From NCBI GenBank assembly GCA_026261815.1, contig JAMPIT010000174.1:1612001-1676000 (forward strand): 64,000 nt of DNA, given 5' to 3'. The position numbers and the translations under genes were made by a program. Under the pieces are notes generated by a model. That model was not told where the DNA came from and made no database searches. It saw only the letters and a list, made by a program, of their open reading frames with translations. This stretch comes from Monarcha castaneiventris obscurior (Eukaryota > Chordata > Aves > Passeriformes > Monarchidae). Shown in pieces: positions 49,096 through 61,112 of this stretch (the first letter of the stretch is position 1; every line of letters begins with the position of its first letter).

Positions 49096-52000
49096 GCCAT
49101 GCTCTTGTTTTAGTAAGAACAATTCAGGTGTTTATAGTAGAGAAATGACATGACCTTGAGAGATGATTGTCTTTCTACTGCAAAGGAGAATATTCCCTTA
49201 TCACTCACTGACCAATTCATCCACACATATTCACACACTGTATTAAAAGCTTCTAGCAGCATTTAATGTATTCACCCTCTCTCTTTTAATAAATGAGTTA
49301 CAGATAGGATTTTTTGTTTGTGCTTGACTGGAGTGAAGTTTGTCTGGATAAAACACAGAAGCTTCAACTCATTTATCTTCAACCATCTAAAATTTTGACA
49401 TCTAATCTGCACAGTTTATCTAGGTTTCCTCTATGGCTAAGAGCTAAAAAAAGAAATTTCAGACAGTGATTTTTCTCAGATAAAATGTGTCTCAGGTGAG
49501 ATAGACTGATTTCTGGACATAGAGATGTATTTTTCTTCCTTTTCTGTTTTACAGAGGGAGTCTACATGAACAACTTAAACTAGACAGAATTTTTAGCAAA
49601 CTGGAATGAGATTATGCTAATTTTAGGCATGCATCTTGAATTAATTTTGGTATATAAAATGACAGAATTTCTACTCTGTAAATAGTGCTCTGTAAGTATG
49701 TTTCTGTGTAGGAAAAACCTTTCTTAGAGGATACAACATTTGCAAGAAAGGCGGAAGTGAGGAAAAGGAGAATGAGAGAGCATGATTTAAAAAAAAAAAA
49801 AAAAAGAGAATTAGGTAAGCTGATCTATTTCCTCTTGTCCTCTCCATTTCCTGAGACAGGCTGCTCTGTACTTCAGCTGTACTTTGCCCAATACACATTT
49901 TGTGATTTCCCACAAGAGACCTATGGTCAGCAGAGGAGCCAAAGTAATGTGAAGCAACCAGCCCAAGAACAGTTGAAAGGTTACTGTTACACACACATGA
50001 ACGCTTTGTACCACACTGGCTGCTTTAATTGTTTTGGAATACATCAGAGAGTCATGAAAATGTCTGGTTCTCTCTCCAGCATGGTTTGGTGCAAAACATT
50101 CTCATTCTCTTATCAATTTGCTTCACTTTTAAAGACTTCAAAATTCTATCAGAACTTTCTTTATTACCTCTTAAACTTCTAACTGCTTAAAATGTACTTC
50201 AAGCTGCTTTAGGATGCTTAAAACTTCATTCATGGCAGAGATTTAAACAACTTCTTCCAAATACTAGCATGAGAGACAGTAAGGGGAGCTGTGGTAGCAT
50301 TTCTTTTTCATTTTCTAAAAAAAAGTCCAAGTTTTTAGATAGACTGAAATATCAAGGAAAAGAAAACTACAGTGGAAACTGCTGGTATAACCAGTAGGAA
50401 TTAATAATGTGTAGCAATGAATAAGCATTACTAAATTTAAGATAAAAGCTTTTATACAACAAATGTGTAACAGAAAATCTCATCAGAATCAGTGGTAATT
50501 GCTTAATTTTTAACCAAGTTGTGTGTTAAATCCAGGCTATATGTTCCTTGCAAGCTTTTATTCTGCAGAAGGTGAATCAATACTTAGGAAACTTGGAGAA
50601 GGACCTTCATTTTCTCTATTTTAATATATTTTGCCTTTTTAGTTTAATCAAAGATGAGAAAATCCATATGTGATCCTTAGGCATCTAAATCAGGGTTTTA
50701 CAACTTTATTACACATAGTGAATTTAGTCAGGAGAGTTTATAGACACCTAATGTTCTGGGCAAAGAATAGCTTTAATAAACTAAATTTGGAAAGAAGATA
50801 CAGCTTTTCTTTGCTGTGTCTTTTATAGCAACCTGACCTGGACACTAGCTAAATACCAGAAAAACCTGAAGAGGTAATGAAATCTGGCTGCTTGCCAGTG
50901 CCACTGACTCAACTCACTGCAATGCTAAATCTTATGTAGGAGCCTATGGCGCAGTGACAGATTTACTTTCAGCTTGGCAAGAACAGTATAAACAGACCTA
51001 TGGACTGAGACTACAAGTGCACAAGAGAAGTGTAAACAACTTGACTTCAAGAATCCCAGCTGAATAACATATCATGTTCTACTACAGTTACAATGCTAGA
51101 TCTCATGAATGTAACCTTCACAAAGGATAAAAGCCAAAGAGAAGGTGGCATGTTTCACATTTCTTTGTGTATCAAACACAGAGGAGGAAAAAAAAGATGT
51201 TGCTTTGAAAAAAAAACTGCAAACCCCTCAACTCTCTTCCACTCTTGCACGCACACACACACACACACACACAAACCTCAAAAAAGGAAAAAAAAAGAGC
51301 TTATACAAGTTGTCAGACTTTTTACTGGCAATTGAATTCTAGATAAATTCTGGCTTTATCTCTTTGCTATCTGACCCCAGGGACTAAAAGGGTTAGGTGC
51401 TTTCTCAAGAATACTGGGCAGGAAAGGGCAGCTAATGATTTGCACTTGCTTTCTAATGATGACTGTGGTACTCTCAGAGAATAAACAGCCAATTATACTG
51501 TGATACCAGAACAATTTTTTTTTGGTAAGCTTAATATCAATAAAATGCATCACTGCATGATATAGATAGCACACCCTTGAAACCATTTCTTAGGCTGTAC
51601 TGGAAAGTGTCAGCTTTTGTTTTGCCTAAACATTATGAAACACGTCTGCAAACGCTTTTGCATATTATGATCATTTAATGATTCAGCAGGTATAGAAGGA
51701 ATGACAAATAAAGTACTTATCATTTAAGAAAACATCTCTATTTTTTCAGTACCAAACTGTAACTGCTACAGCTGCAAGTGTTTTCATTGAAATTATTGAG
51801 ACTGAGAACTATTTAATGTGACCTGCCTGCAGGTTTAATTATCTAATAGTGCATGCCTGCAGATAAGAGACAGCACCTGCAAGAAACCACTTAGGTATGC
51901 TGAGGCAGGCAGCACTGATACACATCCTTCAAAACAAAATGTATCTGGCTTCATGCATGTGTGTGTTGTGTGTTCTGATATCATACACCATAAGTAGTCT

Positions 52001-52292
52001 GTGGACAGGAAGCTGAGAAACACTATTGTACTGCACCTGATTTGAAATATAATTAGCATTTTCAGATTTGAAACAGAAAATAGTGATGCAGCTTAGAAAC
52101 TACTGACCCACTAGAGAGATCCTGCAGGCTTCTAAGAGTGAGTTACATATTATAAGCTGCAGCTTGCTGGGGTTATTTTATCCCTTAAGTGGCATTGATA
52201 TAATTTTAGTTATGTATTTTTCATAATTTTTCAGTTTTACTTGCCAGATAGCTCTAGAAGCAACTCATATAACTCAAGTGGTCTAAAATTAC
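49096..52292. other. Non-coding stretch
   Basis: No gene is supported. A 141-codon plus-strand open frame at 49757-50182 starts in a purine-rich patch with a poly-Lys run encoded by 17 A (49789-49805), overlaps minus-strand frames and has no recognisable domain. A (CA)n run lies at 51252-51273. Confidence 0.5.
51252..51273. repeat. (CA)n microsatellite
   Basis: Eleven uninterrupted CA units. Confidence 0.9.
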
Positions 52293-52456
52293 AAAATTAT
52301 AGAATATTTTGGATTAGAATGGACCTTTAAAGATCATCTAGTCCAACTCCCATGCAATGAGCAGGGACATCTCCAACTTGATAAGGTTTCTCAGAGTGTT
52401 GTCCAACCTGACCTTGAGTGTTTCCATGGATGGGACATCTACAAGTTGTCTGGCCA
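52293..52456 (-). mobile_element. CR1 LINE 3' scrap, minus strand
   Basis: Antisense CR1 terminus: 'attatagaatattttggatt', 'aatggacctttaaagatcat', 'ctagtccaactcccatg', 'gagcagggacatctccaact' and 'tgaccttgagtgtttccatgg'. The octamer end is eroded, and the copy stops near 52456 after a 'tggccaaaac'-like stretch. Diverged and non-coding. Confidence 0.88.
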
Positions 52457-52716
52457 AAACTAGACCCAGCACAAACCAATAGTTTGCATTTTCTTCTGGA
52501 CTGATCATAAAAAAACTGAAAAATAAGTTATGACCTGTCATAAGAAAATTGATTGTTAAAGATGATTTGGGGGTATTATAAGTGTCACTAACCTATGCAG
52601 TAAATTTTTGTCATTATGAATTCAGCAGCACAAAAAGACGACTCATGAGTCCTTGTCTCACTTATGATTTATGAAGGCCTTACTGGAAATTGTGTTTAAT
52701 AATTAGGTAATTAATG

Positions 52717-53661
52717 ATCTACTGTAAAATCAATCATTAAAATATTGCACATTACAGCAAATACATTGCTAGGCAAGATGCAGAAACCATAGAGGAAATA
52801 CAAGTGGCAATTGTTCTGCTATTCATTTTAAAATTATCTTTGCTAAATAACGCTCATACATACATGCACCATTTTAAAAATGCATTTTAAAAATGATTTT
52901 TAAATTAGCACACCCATTTTAAGTCACTTGTGATGACCTGTTTACTTGGAGAACTGTTTTTCTTTTCCTTCTTTCCTCTTTATTGTCATTTTTGACAACT
53001 ACTAATACTCTAAGCAGCAGCGGAGGCTCTAAATCATGGTAGTAGGCAAGAGAATTGATGGTGGTATTGGGATGTTTTTCCAAGTTTGGCCTCTCTCTTC
53101 TTTCAAAGACAATAGCTGGGGGCCCTTAAGCTTTTTAGGGCATTAAATTTAATAAATGGAATAAATTCTACTTTTACAATAGAAAGAAATCTACTGTAAA
53201 ATCAATCATTAAAATATTGCACATTACAGCAAATACATTGCTAGGCAAGATGCAGAAACCATAGAGGAAATACAAGTGGCAATTGTTCTGCTATTCATTT
53301 TAAAATTATCTTTGCTAAATAACGCTCATACATACATGCACCATTTTAAAAATGCATTTTAAAAATGATTTTTAAATTAGCACACCCATTTTAAGTCACT
53401 TGTGATGACCTGTTTACTTGGAGAACTGTTTTTCTTTTCCTTCTTTCCTCTTTATTGTCATTTTTGACAACTACTAATACTCTAAGCAGCAGCGGAGGCT
53501 CTAAATCATGGTAGTAGGCAAGAGAATTGATGGTGGTATTGGGATGTTTTTCCAAGTTTGGCCTCTCTCTTCTTTCAAAGACAATAGCTGGGGGCCCTTA
53601 AGCTTTTTAGGGCATTAAATTTAATAAATGGAATAAATTCTACTTTTACAATAGAAAGAAA
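52717..53661. repeat. 472-bp perfect tandem duplication
   Basis: Bases 52717-53189 recur at 53189-53661 with a constant offset of 472. I compared both copies by eye across the whole length and saw no substitution or indel. The unit includes ordinary AT-rich non-coding DNA and one 'agcagcagcggaggctc' patch, with no transposon I recognise. The junction shares only one to four bases, so no long flanking homology explains it. The lack of any difference means either a very recent duplication or a false duplication made during assembly. Confidence 0.95.
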
Positions 53662-53954
53662 GTAATTCTGATTTTTGACTTGTAAGTTTTTGACTCAAAA
53701 ACTTGAGGAACACTTTTGAAGACAAGAGTACAATTAAGGCGCATGAGGACATTCAGCTGTCATTGGACCTGTTGTTTGTTAACTCCTTAGATACTAATAT
53801 GTTTCTCCTTCATTGTGCAATACTCACTGCAGCCCCACTTAGTGACTATTTATGCCCCCTTAAAAACGAAATGCAATTAGTTATATAAAAAAGGTCATGA
53901 GAGACATTTAACACAGGTACCTTCCCATTATCTTCTAAGCTTTGAACTGCAAGA
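53662..53954. other. Non-coding spacer
   Basis: Short unique segment between the tandem duplication and the solo LTR. Nothing recognised. Confidence 0.5.
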
Positions 53955-53960
53955 AGTTCC
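53955..53960. repeat. Left target-site duplication of solo LTR
   Basis: AGTTCC directly abuts the LTR end and is repeated at 54552-54557 on the other side. Confidence 0.85.
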
Positions 53961-54163
53961 TGCCACAGTGCTATTGCCGGCCAGCACACTGCCACGAGCA
54001 CCGGGCAATCTTCCACCTGCCCCGAGGGGGACACGGAAGCCAATCGCGGACGCAGGAGGGCAGGCGAAGCTCTGGCTGGGGTCTGCCTTGCCCACCGATG
54101 GCAAGGGTGTGTGAAGGAGGCAGGAATGAGGCAGAGAGACTTCTTTGTATGGGCAGGGAAAAG

Positions 54164-54169
54164 TTTATT
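54164..54169 (-). terminator. Polyadenylation signal of the solo LTR
   Basis: AATAAA on the minus strand, about 45 bases downstream of the TATA box, followed by a T- and C-rich stretch. Confidence 0.75.
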
Positions 54170-54211
54170 GGAGAACAGAAAAGCCACGGAGAAAGCGGGG
54201 CTGGCGTGGGG

Positions 54212-54218
54212 TTTTATA
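54212..54218 (-). promoter_or_regulatory. TATA box of the solo LTR
   Basis: TATAAAA on the minus strand within GGGTATAAAACCCC, upstream of the AATAAA and downstream of CCAAT boxes, where an LTR promoter belongs. If active it would drive transcription leftward across the tandem duplication. Confidence 0.75.
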
Positions 54219-54551
54219 CCCCTACATAATGGGCGTGGAAAATGCACAATAACCAATGATACATCAGTTAGGGGGTGCTACGAGGGCAGGGAGAAGGGAT
54301 TAGGGCGAATGGGAGAAGGAGTAGGTGGGGAGGAGTAACAGGGGCCAATCAACCACCGAGGAACATAGAATTTTCTGGAGAAATAACCAAATATGGGGGG
54401 AGGGCAGCAGCCAATGGTCAGCATGCTTTACACAGCCTTTTGGGTGCTCACTGTACCTTCAAGCTCTAGAGTTGTGGAGGCATCAAACCAATGGACCTTT
54501 TGGTCTGCTTGGTCCAGCTGACTGTGGCTCTGGCCATGGCTCACCGCAACA

Positions 54552-54557
54552 AGTTCC
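54552..54557. repeat. Right target-site duplication of solo LTR
   Basis: AGTTCC, an exact match to 53955-53960. Confidence 0.85.
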
Positions 54558-54623
54558 ATGCTTCCATTTGCCAAAAGGCATGTGAGTTCTGATGGACAGA
54601 AGAAATATATCCTGCATCTGAAA

Positions 54624-54651
54624 TTTTCTATATATATTTATATATAGAAAA
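54624..54651. repeat. Perfect inverted repeat, 13-bp arms
   Basis: TTTTCTATATATA at 54624-54636 and its exact reverse complement at 54639-54651 are separated by TT. It lies 67 bases beyond the solo LTR's right duplication, but I see no connection. Confidence 0.9.
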
Positions 54652-57600
54652 ATCAGGTTAGCTATGATAGTCAGGATTAATGTCTAATGTACTACTTCAC
54701 TGCTATGATTTTTAAGCTAACACTTGAGATATTTCTGTGTCTGTAATCATCTATGACATAAGAAGACTCATGAAAACTGGTGAATTTTTGCAGAACTTAT
54801 TTTGCTGGACTATCTGCTCATTATGATAGGGCTATGGAGGTTCTCAGGGAATTTTCCCAACCTCTTTTCCAGCTCTTGGCACCAAAAAAGTTCCTAGAAA
54901 TTGAAGGAAAATCTTTTTAGTTCTCTAATTGATGTTCAAGGGAGGAAGAACATGAGGAAAATTGACATTTTTGTCCTTCACTATAAAGAGTATTTAAACA
55001 GGGATTTTCCAGGAATATTCACATGGCTTACTAAGAAGATGGAAAACACCTTTGTCCCAAAGTTTTTGTATCACTAAATTTTCGTTCCCTCATCCAGAAC
55101 TAGAAAAATACTAGAGATCAAAAAAAGTAAAAACTTTCTTAGTAACTTTGGGAAGACAATATGTGTTTCTGTGTCTTAGTCCTCTAAAACAGCTGCCTTT
55201 CTTTTTGCTAAACTTTGTGCAAGAGGTAAAACTTGAGAAAGTTTTAGCAATGAAAATTTCATCCCTGGTAATCAGACAAAGTAATAAAACCTGAAGAAAT
55301 TACATGTAATAAAATGTATTGGTCAAGTCATGTTAGCCTAGCAGAATCTTTAGTTCTGCCTGTTATAAATGGACACAACTGAAACACCTTGTTCCTTTTT
55401 TCTTTCTTCAAGTTTGTTTTATAAATCAAAAATGAAAATAAATGTCTGATGCGATACATATTTATATGGTCTTCCTTATACTCTATGTATATAAGACATA
55501 GCTGCATGTTAATCTTGTGAAAAAATGGAGATGTCTCATGGTATGAGAAAAGACAAAACTGAAGAAAAATATATTTGGGGTTTCTAATAGGCTAGGAGTG
55601 GGTTACAATGAAATTTATCATATTGAAACTCACTTTCCTGGTTGTATGTTGAAGTCAAATTAGTGTGCAAAGCTCATGGAGCGGATTCCAAGTGCCAGTT
55701 TCATTGTGTCATAAACCTCTCAAGACAGGCTTTTCATAAGCTTTTGCTTGACATAAAGTACCACTTTCAAGATTCACTTACAAAAGTTTTTGCCCTTTCC
55801 TGTGTAGCAGAAACCTTTCAGAAACTGGGGAATTTCAAAACTTATTCTACTTGGGACCTGTATCAGTGAGCCATGAAACCTAGCTCTGATAAACTTAATT
55901 CACAGCATATTTCATTCAAAAAATGTCCACTTTTGCCAAAGGTATGTGACTGTCTTTATCATATATACAAAATTTTCTCATAAAATTTCTGCTTCTAGAA
56001 ATAGTAATATTTGCTTTAATTAAAAAATACTTAGGACCGTGCTTGCTAATGCATGGAATTTTATTTGCATATTTAAAAGCACTTTTGGAGTAGTGTTTAG
56101 GAAGCAACAGATTTGTTTTTTGTTGTTGTGTTTTATTTCTCATGTACAGTATTGTAGGATTTGAAGCAAATAATTATTAGGGTAAGGGTACTGGAGTGGA
56201 AAATTTTTTACACTCAACTCTGTGGCAGAAATGTGATCTCAGACCATTGATTTTGAACTTGGCTGAAATACAAAGTAGAAAATCAGCAAAAAACTTATCT
56301 GATTAATTTCACTTTTATTTTAAATTCTTCTTCACATCTCTTTTTATGAAAACACAAACATATGCAAAGGCATTACATACTATCAGTCAATCACAGCATA
56401 AACTGCCTAAAACTCATTGTTGAAACCAAACCGACATAAATACATAATAACTCCCCCTCCTCTTTTTTTTTTTTTTTTCTTTCTTAAGTGCAAGCAACTG
56501 AATATGTTTTAAAAAAATATTTTAAAGGGCTGTTGCAGGGCTGTTAGAGAAGACTACACATTTGGGTTGTAAACTTTGGCGTTGTTCTGACCACCTCTCT
56601 TAGTGTATTACATATATTATATGTGAATTTACTTTACAGATCAGTTAGCAATATGTTTTTAAATAAATTGAATTAATTAGTTGCACAAGTTTTTTAGGTT
56701 TTCAGAAATGTGATTATTAATGCAGTGTGTGATATAAATTCAATTATAATAGTAGTGCTTTTCATTTAATGCTCATATAACAGTTATTGTAAATGAAACT
56801 TTTCACACCACATCTGTCAAATTCATAAATGGAACCAAAGCAGTGTTGTCAGATAACCTCCAGTGGTCTAGAATATAATTTTCAAATAGATGTATCATAA
56901 CTGAGATTTCCAAAAAGCCTTTAAAGGAGCTTTCCCTCAGGCTTCCATTCAGTGTGCAGGCTAGAAATCAAAGCTACGTAAGGAAAGATGCCCTTTCCTG
57001 TAAGATCTTGTGTCATTTCTTACAGAATTTGATGGATATAAAACAGGTGTGGCCAGGGACTGCACAAAGCCTGCCCTGTGAGTAATACAGCTAATTCCTG
57101 TCTCAAACACTAGAACAAAATCTTTCTTGGTTATGCCTTAGGGTTGCTTTGTATTGCTTAAAAGTTGCCTTAAACTTTTTCTTCTGAATGTGTTCTCTGC
57201 AAAATTTTTGGTAAGTGATCTTCGAATACATATAACCCTGAGCAGGGCTGCATAATTCTAAACATCCAGGACTTTTCAGGCAAAATTAATGAACATTTTG
57301 GTCTCTTGCTATCTTAGTTCCTTATTTGCAATACTAATCCTTATTGTTTAGCTCACAATATTGGGATGAAGTGTGTAAGAATTAACAAAATTTCAAATAT
57401 GACAGTGGTGCTAATGGTAGAAAAGGCTGTGAGCAAAGGGATGCCTTTTACTGTGAAGAATTTTAATGGCATGCAGTAAACAAAGTACAGAATGCCATGA
57501 GGAGCAACAAAGAAAGGCAAAATGTTAAAGAGCTGCTTATTTAGTGGACACTGTCTATCCTGTGGATTGAGCTTCCAGTCTTACAGAAAAATATTATGCT

Positions 57601-57970
57601 AACCAAATTAAGACTTTTCTATACTGGATATCTAATGGAGAACTGCATTATGAATGCTTAAGCAAAGTGTCATTACTTAAGTTTGGAAAGCCTGACTTTG
57701 CAATCGCAATGCTATTATTTTTTAATACCAGCTTTGCAGGTTTTATATGCTTATGGACATGTATATAGAACTTTTGAATTTTTTATGTTGTAAATGTCCT
57801 CTGATATTATAGGAAAGATACAGACAGTTTTATAGTAGTCTAAATAGAAAGACAAAATGTTTTGGGTTTGGAGATATACAAAAATTTGAGAAATAGGTTG
57901 ATCCATCCGGTTGTCAGGTGTTGATTTCCTTCAGGAAAATCTGATCAATGTATTTCCTCACTTAGATTTG

Positions 57971-58042
57971 TGATAAATAGAAATAGATTAGACTGTTTTT
58001 TCTAAGTGATAAATAGAAAGAGATTAGACTGTTTTTTCTAAG
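57971..58042. repeat. 36-bp tandem duplication
   Basis: The unit at 57971-58006 is repeated at 58007-58042 with a single T/G difference. It begins TGATAAATAGAAA and ends TTTTTTCTAAG. A recent local duplication in non-coding DNA. Confidence 0.93.
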
Positions 58043-61000
58043 TTTAAAGTCATAAAGAATCCTAATGCAGAGGTCTGGACCCTATTTAAAGTTGGAAGGA
58101 TTTTGGTGTTTTATTATTTGCTTCAGTTTGTAAAAATTTAATCTTAGTTACTTTAAATAGAAGGAATTGACTATTCTTGATTAGTAGCTTTACAAATAAA
58201 GCAAGTAAGTGCTGACTGTGTTTTGAAACAGTTGGGAAAAACAGATGCTCATACCAAATAAAGAATATTAAAGAAAGAGCTCTATGTAATTACAGCACAA
58301 CTTTCTTGTAGTACATTGTAACTGTACTATGAAGGCATTTCACTTCCAGTGCAAGTGCTGTGTATTAATCAATTAATGCGCTTGAAAGATTTTGAAGAGC
58401 TACTTAAGTGCTTATCATTAATAGTAATTTACCCTATATAATGTTCTACTATATGCCAGACAGAAGTGTGGTTGCACAGTTGTGTGAAAAACTTGCCAAA
58501 ACTGTAATTGCAGTGAAAGAAAGGAACTGGCCAGGTGCCCAGCAGGTAGATATTGAAGACCTTGTTTAGTATGTCATGCTTGCAAGAATGAAGACTTACT
58601 CAGAACTGGCAAAAACCCACAATGAAACAAACAACCAAAAACCCCCAAACAAGCACCGTATGTGTTGTCTGGTAAAATTCAAAGATTTCAAGTACTGTTC
58701 AAAATATGTTAAAAATACTGATACTGGAAGTTGTCAGATACCTTTTTTCCATCATGTCAGTGCAAGAAGAATGACTGCTAATTAAAACAAGGAAGATGTA
58801 AGACCCTGAGACATGATGGAGGCCAAGAACCTGATGACATTTTGAAAAGACTATTTATATGTAGCACATCTATAAGCATACCCATTTTTAAAAAGAAGAC
58901 ATGAAGGGTAAAGGAGGATAATCTTTGAATTATAGACACATTTGTTCTAATATAATTTGTTGTAAATCTTTACACAGAACAAATTTATAATAATTTTTGA
59001 AGGTTTCTCCTGGTTTCCCTTTCATTATTTATTCCCAATGAATTTTTTCAATTCTCCTTCAGATGACAGCAGACACCACTGAAGTCACAACAGTGAGCTT
59101 GTGATGATCCATTTGAATCCTGTAAACCCCATTCTGCAAAGGACAGCTGCCAATATACTGGACTTGTTATATTTATTGACAGGAATACTGTCATGCTTGA
59201 TTCTGTCAGAACAAGCAGAAACCTTTGATTTAGGCATAGGATGCTCACTCACTCACTATGGTTATTTAATCTAATCATGATGTTCTTTTCATGTTTTCCT
59301 GTTAGCTTAATTGAGGTCATTATCTGTCAGTATAACTTACATAAAATATGATGACATTGATAATGTTGGCAATATTGCAAAGAACAGAATTAAATACTGG
59401 ATGAAGATATGGAGGGGAAATGACATAATGAATTTAGTGTAGCTATACTGGACAAGGTTAACCGTTTCAATAATGAAAAAAAAGAAAAGCATGTGAACAC
59501 AAAAAATGCTACTTGTTTTGCAAATATCACAATAAAATTTTTATATATTTATTGACTGTCTTATAGAATTGTTAACACATATTAGATTGTCATTTGAATG
59601 ATATACAATTTAATGATCATGGCTGGTGTATACAGAGTATTTTTAAAATACACATTGTGCTACACTGATTCCAATGCCTTCAAGCTTGAAATATTGAACC
59701 ATTATCAAAAAAGAAGACGACCAACAGAAAGGAGGGATTTTATTTGCCTGAACTCCAACAACAATAAATGTTTTGTTGTTAATGAGAATATTCAAACTAT
59801 TGAAAACTCAGTGACATGACCAAGAAAGTAATTTTAGAAAATACATAGTGCAAATCTGGAATAGTTTTGCTGGATTTTCTAAATTAGAAATGTTTTTTGG
59901 TAGTGTAGAATGAGGTATCATTAAACTATTCCCTATACTAGGGCAAAGTTAAAATAATGCACAGGAAAGCAGCTGTTCATAAACTGCTTTCTTTAGCACA
60001 TGAAAGAACTAGTATTATTTTTGTTTTGGCTTATCATCATGGTAGTCAATTTGGTATAGCTAGCTCTGTATCATGTAAATGAGAAATATATGAACATTTT
60101 TCTTTGGACTGATATTTGTTGTCTCAAATGTGTCACAGGTATTGTTTGGTGGACACAAACATGTTTAAATAACAACTATTAGAAATTAGCTAATTTTTCA
60201 TTCTAAGGTATAGGGAGAATTTTCTACTAAACAAGCTGCAGGAAGTTCTGAGTTAGATATCATTAGACCCAGAAACAAAGCTCTTTACTGTTCACTTTCA
60301 ATGAATACTCTCTTAAGATTCTTCCTTCCCGCTACTGAAGGGAATAACAAAAGTCTCCTTTACCGTGCAGAGAGAAAATCCCATATGATTAGATTAAAAA
60401 AAATCCCAACCAAGCAAAAAAAGAAACCAAATGTGACCATTAATGATTGGTAATAGCTCTGAAATTGCCCTGTCATTTCTTGGAAATCTCTCTGAGTACA
60501 TGAATCTTTCAGTTGAGTATTACCCGATAAAACACAAAGGCTAAAGAGAGGTCAAAGTACTGAGGGAATATAAAACATTAATACTCCATAAAAACAAAAG
60601 AGATAAGATTGTTACAAATCTAAGAAATAGAACTGCAGAGGAAGTAGAAGTGAGTAAAGTAAAAAAAAATATGAACTGTAAATACTTCAGAATACTGAAT
60701 GAGGAAGAACATGAATAATTTTGAAAGTGTGTTTGCCATTCAGTTGTAGAGCACAAGTGTTTACGTCTTTTTTTTCTTGCTATCTTTGTTAATGTTCATC
60801 ACTTGAGGAACACAAGAGAACTAATAGTTCTCCTTGCTGTTTTAATTATTTTAATTCTAACAGCATTAAAGAAATTAGTTATTGATTTTGTTTACATTTA
60901 TAGCTAATCAATTTTTTCAGTGTTTCAGAATATAGTATCTGTTGCAATGCACTTTGCACAGTGAAATTCTTCAAACAACCTATAATAACACGGACCCATT

Positions 61001-61112
61001 ACTAGAGCAAGCCAAGATTATTTCTGTTTGGAAAATGCCAATTCAGTTAAATCAGATTTTGCAATAGAAATTTATTGCTTCCAGCAGTATATATGAAAAA
61101 TTACTTTGCAGG

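Larger units (their letters stand above)
53961..54551 (-). mobile_element. Solo LTR of an endogenous retrovirus, 591 bp
   Basis: Read on the minus strand the element starts TG (TGTTGCGG) and ends CA (CTGTGGCA), and is flanked by an exact 6-bp duplication AGTTCC. The parts of an LTR are in order. U3 has several CCAAT/ATTGG boxes (for example near 54244-54258 and 54345-54351). A TATAAAA box lies at 54212-54218 and an AATAAA polyadenylation signal at 54164-54169. A GC-rich U5 follows down to 53961. The TATA-to-AATAAA distance is only about 45 bases, so R is short. No gag, pol or env flanks it, so the provirus has been lost by LTR-LTR recombination. A 6-bp duplication is typical of class II (alpha/beta-like, ERVK) elements, an inference. 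The intact signals and perfect duplication suggest relative youth. Confidence 0.9.
54558..61112. other. Non-coding stretch
   Basis: About 6.5 kb of AT-rich sequence without a supportable gene or transposon. Listed separately are the hairpin at 54624-54651 and the 36-bp tandem duplication at 57971-58042. A T run lies at 56464-56478. Confidence 0.5.

Noticed and set aside
49757..50182. 141-codon open frame on the plus strand
   Set aside because: It begins in a purine-rich tract with a poly-A run giving poly-Lys, has no domain, and overlaps minus-strand frames.
53846..54256. 136-codon minus-strand open frame
   Set aside because: It lies mostly inside the solo LTR (R/U5 and U3), so the frame comes from LTR composition, not a gene.
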